NCBI RefSeq assembly: GCF_030272615.1
Contig: NC_081406.1
Span: forward strand, 173,360,861-173,424,860
Direction: 5' to 3'
Source of the DNA: Cryptomeria japonica
Taxonomy: Eukaryota; Streptophyta; Pinopsida; Cupressales; Cupressaceae
DNA: 64,000 nt
Part shown: positions 35,852-46,903 of the stretch, in pieces
Position numbering within the stretch: position 1 is the stretch's first letter
Layout: each line of letters opens with the position of its first letter
Translations under genes and position numbers: made by a program
The notes under the pieces: model-generated
What the model was told of the DNA's origin: nothing
Seen by the model: only the letters and a program-made list of their open reading frames with translations
Database searches by the model: none

Positions 35852-37019
35852 TGTAGCATCCCAAAATTGTGACACTTGCAATTTCGACTGCATTTGGGTC
35901 TTCACGATGGTGACGCAACACTAAACCTGAATGGAGACCCCGAAACTTGTTCATGACACCAAAAACTGCATTTTTCAGCACCCTGGCCTGATACTCCTTG
36001 CACCCTGCTGTCCCTGGAGGTGGGACCATGGCGCCCAGCGCCCTGGTCCCTGGCCCTATTTTGGGCCCGGTCTCTTATGGGGCTTTGGGTCTTTTAGTTT
36101 GCAAATTGGAAAATATTGTTTCCTGGTCGGCCTAAGGTCAGAAAAAATCAGTCTATCAACCCTAATTGGCAAGTATATAAACTACATTTTCCTCTCCCAT
36201 TTTGATAGATGGAAAAGAGGCGGAAGCGACATTCAAGCATTCAAGCATTCCTTCAAGCAATTGATCATTCTAAGTCTCCATTCAAGGCTAAGTGTTGCAT
36301 TCAAGACAAGGATTCAACCATTGAAGAGGAGATCACTTACAACATACAACAACATTTACACCTTCACATGTAAGAATACAAACATTCTTACAACAAGGTA
36401 TCAGTATTTGTTTACATTACAATCATTTACATTTACAGCATTTCTCATTTCTTGGTTAATTCCAAAACCGGGGTTTGACCTAAGGGCAAACCCCTAATCC
36501 CTAACCCCCCAATCGTCCTCTCTTTCCTGTGTGTAGGTTGCAGGTACGCGGCTATAATTGAAGATCTGGAATCCTTGTGCAGAGACGAACAGATCCCCCT
36601 TCGTTTCGCGGATTTTTCAGAGGACCGTGTGCACGCCGGGCGCCATCATCCCATCAACTTTCGCTCAAATTTGCAGGACAGCACCGTCTCGACAATTTAC
36701 TGCTAATTCCAAGTCCGCAGCTTCATCCTATATTCCTATCTCTGTTTATAAGCGAATCTTTCTCACTTTTCATGCATTCCTAGCTTAATCCTTCTATCTA
36801 CATTCTTTACAAAAGAGGGTAGCCTTGCTGTCACAACCCTTGAAACTCATTTAGAATCCAATCTTGCATTGTGTGGGATTGGATCTTGTGGGTTTCAACC
36901 CCTCTTTTGAATGTAAAGTCTCCCCTAAGTGAAAACTGTCAACCCTAGTGACCTCCTTTGTCTCTCCTTGGAGTGGTGGGGGGAACACCTAGGGTTCGAT
37001 TGCGATTTTCCGCTTTACA
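35852..37019 (+). mobile_element. 3' LTR of gag-only element
   Basis: 1168 nt, TGTAGC to TTTACA. It keeps the 100-nt segment between two GAATC words that the 5' LTR has lost. Confidence 0.95.
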
Positions 37020-37024
37020 TTTAC
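37020..37024. repeat. Target duplication TTTAC (right)
   Basis: Matches 29427-29431 exactly. Confidence 0.9.
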
Positions 37025-38424
37025 TAATTTAGATATATTCTCAAATTTACATATAAGATTTAATAAAAAGAATGAAATGAACTTGTAATGAAATTCACTT
37101 GGGTATCAATGCCAAATGTTTCGTTCAGCAAGGATTTTGTCATGACAATGTTCTCTGTAGCAAACTTTGCTTGTGCACGTGCATTCTCAGAACTATTAGG
37201 ATCATAAGTGCAAAGAGAACCACAAGATTGACAAAAATGAGCTAGAACTCGATGCCTAGAAGAATCAACATCATCACTCGCATCACCCTCTACTAGAGGA
37301 CTAGCATACTATATAAGGGTCTGAGTGAGTGAGCTAATCGAGTCTAGAGTTTCGACCTCAATACTCTCCTTCACAATGGAAGGAATAATAACATGCTCCA
37401 CCATAGGTATGGCTAAGGGTCTTGGTGGGAGATTTGGATCACGTTGTGCACCCTCTCTATCATGCGAGGAACCCCCACCTCTACCTTGGAAATCTAGAAA
37501 ATCAAATTAGTTTAGGATCTCATTAAGGACAAACTCACAGTACAGTTTTCTCAAAAAGTATTGGGGTACTTCATGATTATTGCATGGGGGCTAATCAAAT
37601 ATCATCCACCACCTATCCCAAAAATTATTCTTAATCCCTTCATGATGACACCAATGAATAGGGAATCTCCTACATCTAGGGTGTAAAGGTTGATTCGTTC
37701 AGGGGTCCGTAAAAAGAGCACACAAGTCAAATTTATTAATTTTATTTTTCTTCACTGCCGCATATGATAATTTGTCAGCATAAAATTTATTTTGTTCTTC
37801 CTTCTTACAGGACCAAAAATTTATTTTCCCACTCACAGATTGTATGTGAGATACAACAGATTGCAAATAACTGGCAAGGTGTGTCCTATGGGAGTTTGTT
37901 CCAGTGGGATCTTTTAGCCTTGTGATTAAACCTTCAAGCTCTTTTTGGCTATTTTCTATTTGACCTAATAGGTTTTCTTGTGTACCTATGGGGTGTCTAG
38001 GGATTGTAGGAGGTTCTTGATGTGCTTCTTCTTCAATATGGTCTTCATGAGGAGCTGATTGATGTGCTTCTTCTTCAATATGGTCTTCATGAGGAGGTGA
38101 TTGAGTGTTTTCAATATTTTCTTGTCTAATCTCATTTTTTGATAATGAAAATAAATTTAAATCAATAAACCTAGTTTAATCTTCAAATTAATAAAAAAAA
38201 ATGACAATAAGAAAATAAAAATACATACCTCTTCGAGGTCTTTGATGGCATGGCAGCATTTTGATGAGAGATGAACAACTTAGTGCCCAATTTCAAGATA
38301 TTACAAAGGGCGAGCGCAAGAAAATAGCACCCAAAAATGCCAAAACGCAGGTTTGGAATGCAAAAATGTGGAGCAAGGTTTTTTTTGTTGTTTACAATGT
38401 ACATACGCCTTATAAGGTGCATGC

Positions 38425-38500
38425 CTTGCCAAGTCTAAGGCTCGGCACACCAAGCCTATAGGGCGTGCGCCCTATAGTGCGTGCGCCTTATGCGCTTTTT
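38425..38500. repeat. Subterminal palindromes near right TIR
   Basis: CTATAGGGCGTGCGCCCTATAG is an inverted repeat around a 2-nt centre, followed by GTGCGTGCGCCTTATGCGC. GC-rich palindromes in an AT-rich setting, 20-100 nt inside the right end. Confidence 0.75.
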
Positions 38501-38520
38501 AAATTTTTTTTGAAGTGTGG

Positions 38521-38555
38521 CACCTTTTTGGTACCACAACTTCGTGCATATACCC
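38521..38555 (-). repeat. Right terminal inverted repeat
   Basis: Read on the minus strand it begins GGGTATATGCACGAAG and contains GTTGTGGTACCAAAA, mirroring 18198-18232. Confidence 0.8.
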
Positions 38556-38559
38556 TAAT
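38556..38559. repeat. Candidate target duplication TAAT (right)
   Basis: Same four bases as 18194-18197. Confidence 0.55.
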
Positions 38560-41500
38560 TTCATACTTACAATTTACAAGAAGCACAAAAGTGTGGGTTG
38601 GATTGTAATATTCTTTAGGTTAGAGAGTGTGATCTCTAACCATTTTTTCTCTTCTAGAATGAACTCAATTATGATAATCTTAACAGAATAGCGCTTCATT
38701 CCCTCCTAGGTTATGGTTTTGATTTCTTTCTATAGACTATCATCTTGTGCAAAGGAAGAAATATTTCATAATGTATCAAATTATGATGTTTTATCAAGAT
38801 CAAATTGTGTAGCTTTTGAGTCAAACTCATTGATCTACATTTCATGTGTAGTAGTTCATATGAATCCATCTCTTATATGGATGAATTGTCCACTTAGTAC
38901 TCATTGCATCTTGGTGATGTTTCCAAGGATGAAGCATTGGAACTTTTGAGGAGATCACCCACCATAGTACTACTCCAACTCAAGAAGGCTTAATCATGGA
39001 TTTTCTCCCAAGATTAGGTCCACATAGCTTACTATTTCATTCGTGAAAATTTTAGCAAGTGTTGTGCTTTAACCATTTGTTATAAAAAAATATTTTTCTT
39101 ATAGATAATGACAAGTAAGAGACCGTACTTTTTGTATTGTGTAAAATTATAATGTTTTATAAATATTCAACCATATTATTTTTTAGTTAAATTCATTGAC
39201 CCATATTTCATGCAACTCATCTCTTATAAGCATGATGGTATATGAAGCACTCATTGCATCTAGGTGATGCTCATAGGGGTGAAGCATCAAGAGTTCTTGA
39301 GAGATCAACCATCTCATACTATGTTCACTCAAACATACTTAACCATGAAGTTTCCCCCAAGATCAAGGTCACTTAGCGTGTCACCCCATTTTCAAAACTC
39401 GTTATTATGCCTTCTGAACCATTAACATAATCCACTTGACTCATCCAATGACTTTCAAGATATATTATTTATAATATATCAAATTATAATATTTTATTAA
39501 AATTCAACTATTAATTTTAAAAATAAACTCATTGACTCACACTTCATGATTCAATGAATTTACTCATTGCATTCCAATAATACTCCTTAAAAGTAAAGTT
39601 GTAGACCTCCTGATTGTGAGGTGGGCAATCATCATCAGAATAATGTCAATGCCAGTTATGACTAGACAATGCCCAGCTAATAGAAGGGTCGTGGTCAGAG
39701 ACTGTTGGGCCCACTGGTGGGTTAAATTGGAATCATTTTCATTACGTCTTGTAATGGGTGACGTCTGATCCGTGCATGTACGGAGTGACATCAACATCTT
39801 TCACGAATGTGCTGAAAGTCGGGGGCTTCCTTTGGCAAGTAGTGGTGAAAAAACATTCTAGTAGTAAGAATTATTTTTGTTGAGTATGGGATCTTATTAG
39901 GTAAAAAATAAATTATGTAAGAGGGGTAATTTAGAATGTTATGGAAAAAAAAGTTTATGGTATATAATTATGGGAGGAAGATCGATAGTTCTGTTTATTA
40001 ATTTTATAGTGGAATATCATAAGATTGTTGTTTTTTGAGTTCTTGTCGACAGGCAAGATACTAATCATAATTAAATATATTTTTATGCTGATCAATCATA
40101 ACTAAATAAAAAAAAAAATCATCTTATCATATTTTCCAATGTTTAGTAATTTCAATAGAATTAATAATTAAAATATAATTATTTTTTTCTATTATCATTG
40201 GTAGTTGTTGTTAATTTTTTAATTTCCCTTTTTAAAAATTATGAATAATTTCACAATACCTATCAACAATAAATTAATCGATTCTAGAGATTTAGTGGCC
40301 CTATTTCTATTTTATTCGAGAATGTTTGTTGGCGTCGTGTGTAATACACATCCATTGGATGCATTTTATTAGTTCTTACTGACCAATAGTGTTTGTCCAG
40401 TGTTGTTTCTAGGTCTATGAAACTGTTGGTATGATTCTCGGGACTCTGCTTTCACTACCAGAGAGGTATGTTTACAAAGCCTTGGTTTCCTATCCAAAAT
40501 CAGAGAAATTTACCTGTAGACCGAAGGTTTAAAGAAGAAATTTGTATTTTATTGCTATTAATGAATTTGTAAAGCATGAAGTTTTTCTTTTTTCCTAATC
40601 GTGTAGACACCCCAGTTTTGTCGTTGGATCAATCATTGATTATCAATTTGCAGTCAATTTGGGACTCCTGGCAATTGCAGTGCATATCCATTTAAATAGT
40701 TTTCTATAAGCTAAAAATGTGAGCAAAAAATTGGGGTTTGTATTGGCCTCTCTGAGAACCCATTTTCCCCAGATCTCTGCACACCACAACGCAAACCCTA
40801 GGTTTTATGTTTCCCACTTGACAAAATAAAAATTTGGTGTTAATTTGCAATGTAATTTGTTAGATTCTTGGGTGCTTACTGTGACTTGTTAAAGTACTTC
40901 AATGTATACCAGAAATAGAAGAAGTAGGTGAGAATTGCTAAAAAAACATGCATGTAATGCCCAAATTAGCTTTAATTTAACGAAACGCTATAGAAAACAC
41001 CTTAATTGAACGAAACTCGCTATTAAGAGAAACCAAAGAGATAACAATACAAAACAACAACAAGAAGAAACATAAATGAGAAATGAATTAGTTGAAGTAG
41101 CACCGAGCTACCAAAAATATCTCAAAAAGTCCTCTGAATACAGATAAAACAAATTTGGGTGTATGCGTAATGTGAAATGAACTGAACAAATTAAATTAAT
41201 TATATAAATATAATTATTTATAAACTAGGATTGAAATGATGAAACTTGAAATACAATTGAGATGAACATATGCAAAATAGACGTCACCAACTAAAATCGC
41301 AATTTGCCAAAAGTTATGTATTCCTATGTGTAAGATTATAGCATCTAAACCCATGCCATATCTTAATTCAAAAAAACCCCAAATCATAAGTGTAAACTGT
41401 ATCTACACAAAAAATTGGTGTACAAAATTCATATTTGAACAGAGTCATGTAACCAAAACCACAGCCCTATGAGTCCATACAATGTCATTTATTAGAACTA

Positions 41501-41600
41501 ACTTTGATAAAATCAAACAATTTGAACACATTATCACCTATGCAATTGTCCACCAAAGCTAATATGATCAAACTTGACAGAAAATTATGTATGCATTACA
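38560..41600. other. AT-rich stretch, no gene supported
   Basis: No domain or element end is recognised. Words such as CAAGATCA..GTCACTTAGC recur around 39000 and 39360, suggesting a diverged duplication. A short ATG frame near 40432 followed by a GTATGT donor-like site could be a first exon, but no continuation is seen. Confidence 0.4.
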
Positions 41601-41807
41601 TGTATTTCATAGATCCATATTACAATCAATCAAAATCACTAGAAATGTCAAGAAAAAACCAGTTAACCATGTCGATGTAGAAGGGGCAAGTGAATCTGGA
41701 ATAACAGTGCACGAATTCCTCGATGTCCAACACATCTTCCATACTATTGCTATCCAAGACCATAGTTTCCTTGAGCTTTTCCTCCATCTTCTTATACGCC
41801 TCTTCTC

Positions 41808-42056
41808 TTAATCTGGCAGATCGGCTTGTGCATATTGAATTCTCAAGTGCATATTTGTCTTTAAAAGTGAAAAGTTGAAAGGGACCACATTTTCGCAGGA
41901 GATGGTGACCACATCACCCGAAACCCTAGTTTTACCGCCTACCTTGATCCGATCCTCCAAAAATAGCTGGTTTGGTTCGAAACTGGTCTCTTTAAGCAAT
42001 AGTTGCTCCTGAAATTTAGAAGCAGTTTTTGACCTAAACAAATTGAATGGATTCAT
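41808..42056 (-). pseudogene. Ribosomal protein L22e-like fragment
   Basis: An 82-codon minus-strand frame. Its centre, FLEDRIKVGGKTRVSGDVVTI, is close to the conserved core of eukaryotic ribosomal protein L22e (family pattern FLQERIKVGGK, then GD.VT). The residues before and after do not match well, and the frame ends at a TAA soon after, so this would be a broken or captured fragment. Another frame downstream on the same strand (to about 41620) reads ARLREEAYKKMEEKLKE and EEFVHCYSRF but is unrelated to L22e as far as I can tell. The upstream part holds a word (CTGGTTTGGTTCGAAA) repeated near 43555, so the region is partly repetitive. Confidence 0.45.
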
Positions 42057-42659
42057 TTAAAACATAAAAATAGAAGCAACAACCTCCTCCATGGCCCCTC
42101 TGCCCAACTTTAACAAGGATCTTAATCGTCAGTGGAAGACTTGTTCCTTTGTGACTATGGCTAAATTTAGGATTTGTAGTCAATTTTGATTCAGCATTGG
42201 ACATGTTGCTCTAGCTGCGTGCTTCTCAAGAAATAATGTTCCACTTGCCATCCTGTATGTACTTGCTTCTGCACAACTTAAACCTTTCTCTTCTCTTGTC
42301 CACGTGTTAATTTCCTTGACACTTTTTATTTTCCAGATGTATTCTTCTTGTTTGCCTTCATTGTTTTACTACATGTTATTTAGTATTATTTTACATTTTT
42401 GGCTTGGATGGAATTTGGTGTTCAATTATAACAGTCAAATAAAGATTTGATTTAAATTCCAAAGAGGAAAATGGACACGCAAATTCAACTTGAAAATAAA
42501 CGACACTAAGTGTTTTGGACAAAATCCATCCACAGCTGATTGTTTTCGCTTTAAAAATAGTTTTATTCAGTTATTCAATAATTTTTTATTAAGCATCTTT
42601 CCCACTATTTTTCCTTTTACGAAGACGATTCAACCACAAACTTCCTATTAATCTTAGAT

Positions 42660-42776
42660 TTTTCGATCGATAATAGGCCGAAGTCAATAAGATGTACATA
42701 CCCTACCCCCTATGGGATTTGAACTTGTGACCTCTCTTTCAAGAGCACAAGTTCTCCACCACTACACCAACTCAAG
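42660..42776 (-). repeat. tRNA-derived SINE-like sequence
   Basis: On the minus strand a TGGTGTAGTGGT box (42758-42769) and a GTTCAAATCCC box (42714-42724) have the spacing of RNA polymerase III A and B boxes in tRNA-derived SINEs. No cloverleaf with a usable anticodon is evident, so it is not called a tRNA gene. Confidence 0.45.
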
Positions 42777-42789
42777 CTGTACAAATTTA

Positions 42790-45700
42790 GCTTACTTTTT
42801 ATATTTATATAAAAACTTAATTGTTTTATATAATTAGAATTATAATTAATAAAAAAAATTATAAAGTTTTAAAAAAAAATTAGAAAAATTAAGTATAAAA
42901 ATATATTATATTTACAAATTTGATTTAAGATTAAGTCTAATTATATATTTACAATAATTAAACTAGTCAGTTATAATTGATAGTATATAAGTATAATGTT
43001 AAAATATTAATAAAAAATTAGATTTAAAATTAAGTTTATTATTATATCCTATTACTAAAATTTAAATTATATAGACCAAGTTATAATTATAATTATACAA
43101 TTTTGAAAAACATTAGCCAATATTTAATAGAGTTAAAATTAGAATTAAAATTGATATTATAGAGATTTTTTTAATTTTATAATTATTAAATTGAAGAGTT
43201 TCAATATATATGAAATATTTATATAAGTTATTGATTATTATTTTAAAATTGAAATTAATTAAAAATAATAATTAAATAATTATGAAACATTTTAAAATAA
43301 TTTTATTATGATTGTAATCTTAAGTAATAATTTGGAGATCATATAAATATATCAATTGTTTTAATTAAATAATTTCAATGATGTAGCCAAATAGACACTA
43401 CCAAGTCATTGCCAACTATGCTATATTGAATATGGAACCGAATAATTAATTACAACCTACTTTGCCTTGGACAAAAGATAGAAAACCAATTATTCATACC
43501 ACTATGAAATTCTTACAATCCTGAAATTAGAAAACTATCAACCTTCAACAACTCGCTGGTTTGGTTCGAAATTGGTTTAATTAAAATTGCACTAGAATTT
43601 AGGATTATTTTTTATATTTATATTTTTGTTTAATTGTTTTATATAATTAGAAATATAATTAATAAAAAAAATTATAAAGTTTGTTTTGACTTGGACAAAA
43701 GATAGAAAACCAGTTACTTCATATCACTATGAATTAGATACTTATACATTGATTGATAGTATATGCTATTATGACATAGTGTAGCCTATTTTGAAAAATT
43801 AATAATATGAAAAAGGATATTTTGGATATTTCTAAAGTATATCTTGTGTCACTATGCTGTGTGTTTCACAAGTTTATGTGTGTTTGTTGTTATGGGCTAT
43901 GTAGCTAGATAATTCTGAACATTGATCCTTTCAATTGTTCTTTTTCATCCTGATGATGGTTCACAAAGTGTGACTTGAAACGTTGATGCAAAAGCTCTTA
44001 CATAGTTTAATTTAAAAATCAATGAAAATCAACAACATGAATTGTGGAAATTTGATTAATTTAGTCAAACCCTTATCCATGAATACAATAAATTACTACA
44101 TAAAGACCACTAAACTAATAAAAATAACTATAATTAGGTCCTTCATAATAATTTGCAATACATAATATCAAACTATCATTTGCATTTTTCCTCTTTTTAC
44201 ATCCACTATCAAATTTGAATGGAGAGAACCCACACATATGCTTCTATTGGTTTGCCTTTGCAACAAAATTCACTGCATTCATCAAACACCCTCTTCTACC
44301 TTCCACATGTTTAACTCTCGGCTAAAACATGGCGTTATGCGTCTCTTGTTTTAAAATAGAATGATGCAATTATTTTTAATTAATTATAATAAATTTTGAA
44401 TTCCAATCAATTAATAATTACTATTTAATGAATATATAGATAGGCATTTTATGTAATTGTAAGGGCAGATCCCCATGCAGTGCTCAATAGTTTTAGGAGC
44501 AATTTGTGTAGCTGGTAGCCTCATGGATATTAAATTTTGTTGCTTATGTTTTAAGAAATTATCTTACATTCTATTTTTAGATGAAATCATTAATAATAAT
44601 CTCAGCAAAAAATTTAGGAGAAAATATTGGAGCCATATAAAATGAAGGGAAAAAAATTTGTGGAGCCACATATCAATTTTTTCAATATCAGCCAGCCCCC
44701 CATTTTGGTAGTAGTTGCTCCACTAAAATAGGGAGAGATTCCAATTTATCCTTTTCCTGTAAATAAAAATTTGCAAGGGGACACACCAACTGCTTAAATT
44801 TAACCAGATAATGGACTTAAGCAACCGCATGGGGACATAGGGTAAGGATAGTAAGTGTATTGAAAGAAGAGAATCTTTATTATATAGTTAGCCTTAGAAT
44901 ACACACATTGTGTAAGATAGTACATTTGTACTTCAAGAAATGCATTCAAAGTTTTTTATATTGAATTCACACCTTTTACATTTGAAGAATTGTCCCAGTG
45001 TAGTGAATACTAGAATAAACTCATCATCTTGTTATATAATACCTTTAAATATATATTTAACATGTCAAGTTTAAATTTAAAAAAATAAGTGTATTTATTA
45101 ATAAATACAATAGATCCATTTTTCTCTATATTTAAAATATTGTACTATTCAATATGTATGTTTTTATTGCAAATTAAAGTTACTCAAAATAATATTGATC
45201 AATATTCATACAAAAAAGTATTTATGTATTCAATATAGTATTTAAAACTAAGACATTTAAAAATATCAAATCTCAAACATTTCTATAATATTGTACATAT
45301 CACATTCAACATATAAAAAAAAAAGTCTCTTTCAATATTTTTTTTTTTTAACAGTACTTCATCCTATGTACATATCTTCTGTCCAACATTTTCGATCTAA
45401 ATGAAAATTAATTATTGTACTTTTTTTTTTTGGAATTCTCATATGTGATTGAACCTACAAGATGTGGACATGATGTAGTAATCACCATAAATACATACAA
45501 AACAATAAATAAAACTATGAAAGAAAACTAAAACACAAAGTATAAAAAAGTGTTACTCGAATAAATGCAATTCAATCTATTGCCAACAAAAATAAATCAA
45601 TAGGATGCACTTTTCCACAAATCAACCAATATGAAAGACATTTATTTTGGAAAAGCTATAGATATCATTTTTGGAAGAAGTAATTTTTGTACTGAATTTA

Positions 45701-46860
45701 TTCACAATTCATTGTTTTTCATTATTACTATTGGATACATAGAAGTTATAGTTCTAGTAATTGATCCCATTAATAAGTTTGTATTAGTATATCTAGCACT
45801 ATCTCGATTCGCTCAGTCTATTTAATTTGAATTGCATATATCATACACAATAAATTTAAAATTATCAATTTATTGATGCAATGGTATCAGATATGATTAA
45901 ATATTTCATCGCCAACTTATTTATTAGACATCTTGATGTTATTCTTACATTACTTTTCACATCATGTCACTAGTTTAATAAATCAAATACCATTCATATA
46001 TCATTTTCTTAATACCTTCTTGTTATCTACTAACATTTAGTACTTTCTTGCTATCTACTAACTTAGAAATCAAATACCATTCATATATCATTTTCTTAGT
46101 ACTTTCTTGCTATCTACTAACTTAGAAAATTTAAATGTTTCTTGATAATAAGCATTTTTCTTATTTTAGCATAGAATTGGAAATGTCCTTCCATAGTTCT
46201 GTAGGTATTTTCTAATACTTGTCCTTTTTAAGTTCTTTAAATTCATTATGCAAACACATTTCATAAGGTAGAATGTACTAAAATTTAAAATTTCTACAGG
46301 CTTTGGTCCTCTTGTTCATGGTTCTTTTTTATTTATAGATGATACTTAGTGATATTTGGTTTATATGCATAGCAGGTATCATGGCATCTTTACCAAATAG
46401 TTTCATAACTAGTTTAGAATTTTTAAGTTTTGATTTGTTCACTACTTTCTAGTCATCTATTAAGTTTCATTTAATGTATTAATTTTTAAATTTTTATATA
46501 GTGACATTTATTTAATTGTTCTCTTTTTTTTGAAGATTTATTAGAATTTAAAGTTCTATTTTATCACATTGAGTTTTATATTTGAGATAAGAAATTAAAG
46601 GTTTTATTTTTTCAAGAGAAATACTATATAGTTTCAAATAAATTGGTCTATAACAACAATTCAATTCAAAACTATCAATATTATTTATAATTTATATGCA
46701 TCACTAATAAAATCGATTAGAAATTTTTTTAACGGGATATTGGTTTCTTAATCTACCATGTCTAATAGTTTGATAGCAAAATAATAGACAAATGCTTAAA
46801 TATAAAAACTGGATATGAGTGAGAACGACTTAAACCATACACACTAAGTTTACACTTCTA
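42790..46860. other. Very AT-rich stretch with local duplications
   Basis: No gene is supported. GTTTTATATAATTAGAA recurs near 42830 and 43630, and GGACAAAAGATAGAAAACCA occurs near 43470 and 43690. Further short direct repeats are listed separately. Confidence 0.5.
45981..46130 (+). repeat. 87-nt tandem duplication
   Basis: AATCAAATACCATTCATATA occurs at 45981 and 46068, with the following TTTCTTAGTACTTTCTTGCTATCTACT also repeated. Confidence 0.85.
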
Positions 46861-46874
46861 GTCTTAAAAGTGTC

Positions 46875-46903
46875 TTTTTTTTTTTGGGGGGGGGGGGGGG
46901 GGG
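46875..46903. repeat. T11-G18 homopolymer junction
   Basis: Eleven T followed by eighteen G. Such a run can form a quadruplex and is a common place for sequencing error. Confidence 0.95.

Larger units (their letters stand above)
29432..37019 (+). mobile_element. Gag-only LTR retrotransposon (TR-GAG type)
   Basis: Complete element of 7588 nt: 5' LTR 29432-30506, primer site, leader, one gag/protease-like frame 31688-35119, and 3' LTR 35852-37019, flanked by TTTAC. No reverse transcriptase, RNase H or integrase is present in any frame, so it depends on a partner element. LTRs are very similar by eye, so insertion is young compared with its host transposon. It sits in an intron of the minus-strand gene, in the opposite orientation. 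There is no clear polypurine tract before the 3' LTR. Confidence 0.92.
28624..38251 (-). pseudogene. Multi-exon element gene of unknown function, split by LTR insertion
   Basis: Minus-strand exons: 38229-38251 (MPSKTSKR), 37099-38125, 29338-29406, 29182-29244, 29010-29099 and 28624-28902 (the last may hide an intron ending at 28756). All but the unclear last one have GT/AG borders, and exon lengths keep one frame: 350, 23, 21, 30 and about 92 codons. Exon 2 has four in-frame stops (TGA 37699, TAG 37591, TAA 37507, TAG 37309) and no frameshift. Seen: a doubled acidic motif (HEDHIEEEAHQ), a helical middle part, Trp-rich FWDRWW, a HFCQSCGSLC cysteine motif near the end of exon 2, and a basic Ser/Pro tail. 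I do not recognise the family. It converges on the transposase at 22900-25231, and both lie within the same TIRs. Accessory transposition or DNA-binding protein is a guess. Confidence 0.7.
18198..38555. mobile_element. Large TIR DNA transposon with two convergent genes and satellites
   Basis: Bounded by inverted repeats 18198-18232 and 38521-38555 (31 of 35 positions match; core GTTGTGGTACCAAAA) and flanked by TAAT. Contents in order: subterminal AT-rich DNA, TTGGC palindromes, an 82-bp inverted repeat, the 20-nt minisatellite, a three-unit tandem repeat, a DDE-like transposase gene (plus), a 359-nt satellite, a 110-nt repeat, and a multi-exon gene of unknown role (minus). A 7.6-kb LTR retrotransposon is nested in that last gene. 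Without it the element is about 12.8 kb. A 4-bp target duplication fits superfamilies such as Sola1/2 or Academ, but I cannot assign one. Both genes carry stops, so this copy is dead. Inference: the two genes belong to the element, because both lie between its ends and nothing else of host type does. Confidence 0.72.

Noticed and set aside
18156-38580. ACAATTTACAA present outside both transposon ends in direct orientation
   Set aside because: It is not adjacent to the ends (about 30 and 15 nt away), is low-complexity, and conflicts with the better placed TAAT.
40432-40475. Possible first exon (MILGTLLSLPER followed by GTATGT)
   Set aside because: No downstream exon or promoter was found; too short to support.
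42700-42776. Functional tRNA gene on the minus strand
   Set aside because: A and B boxes are present, but no acceptor stem or anticodon loop could be formed by eye, so it is called SINE-like.
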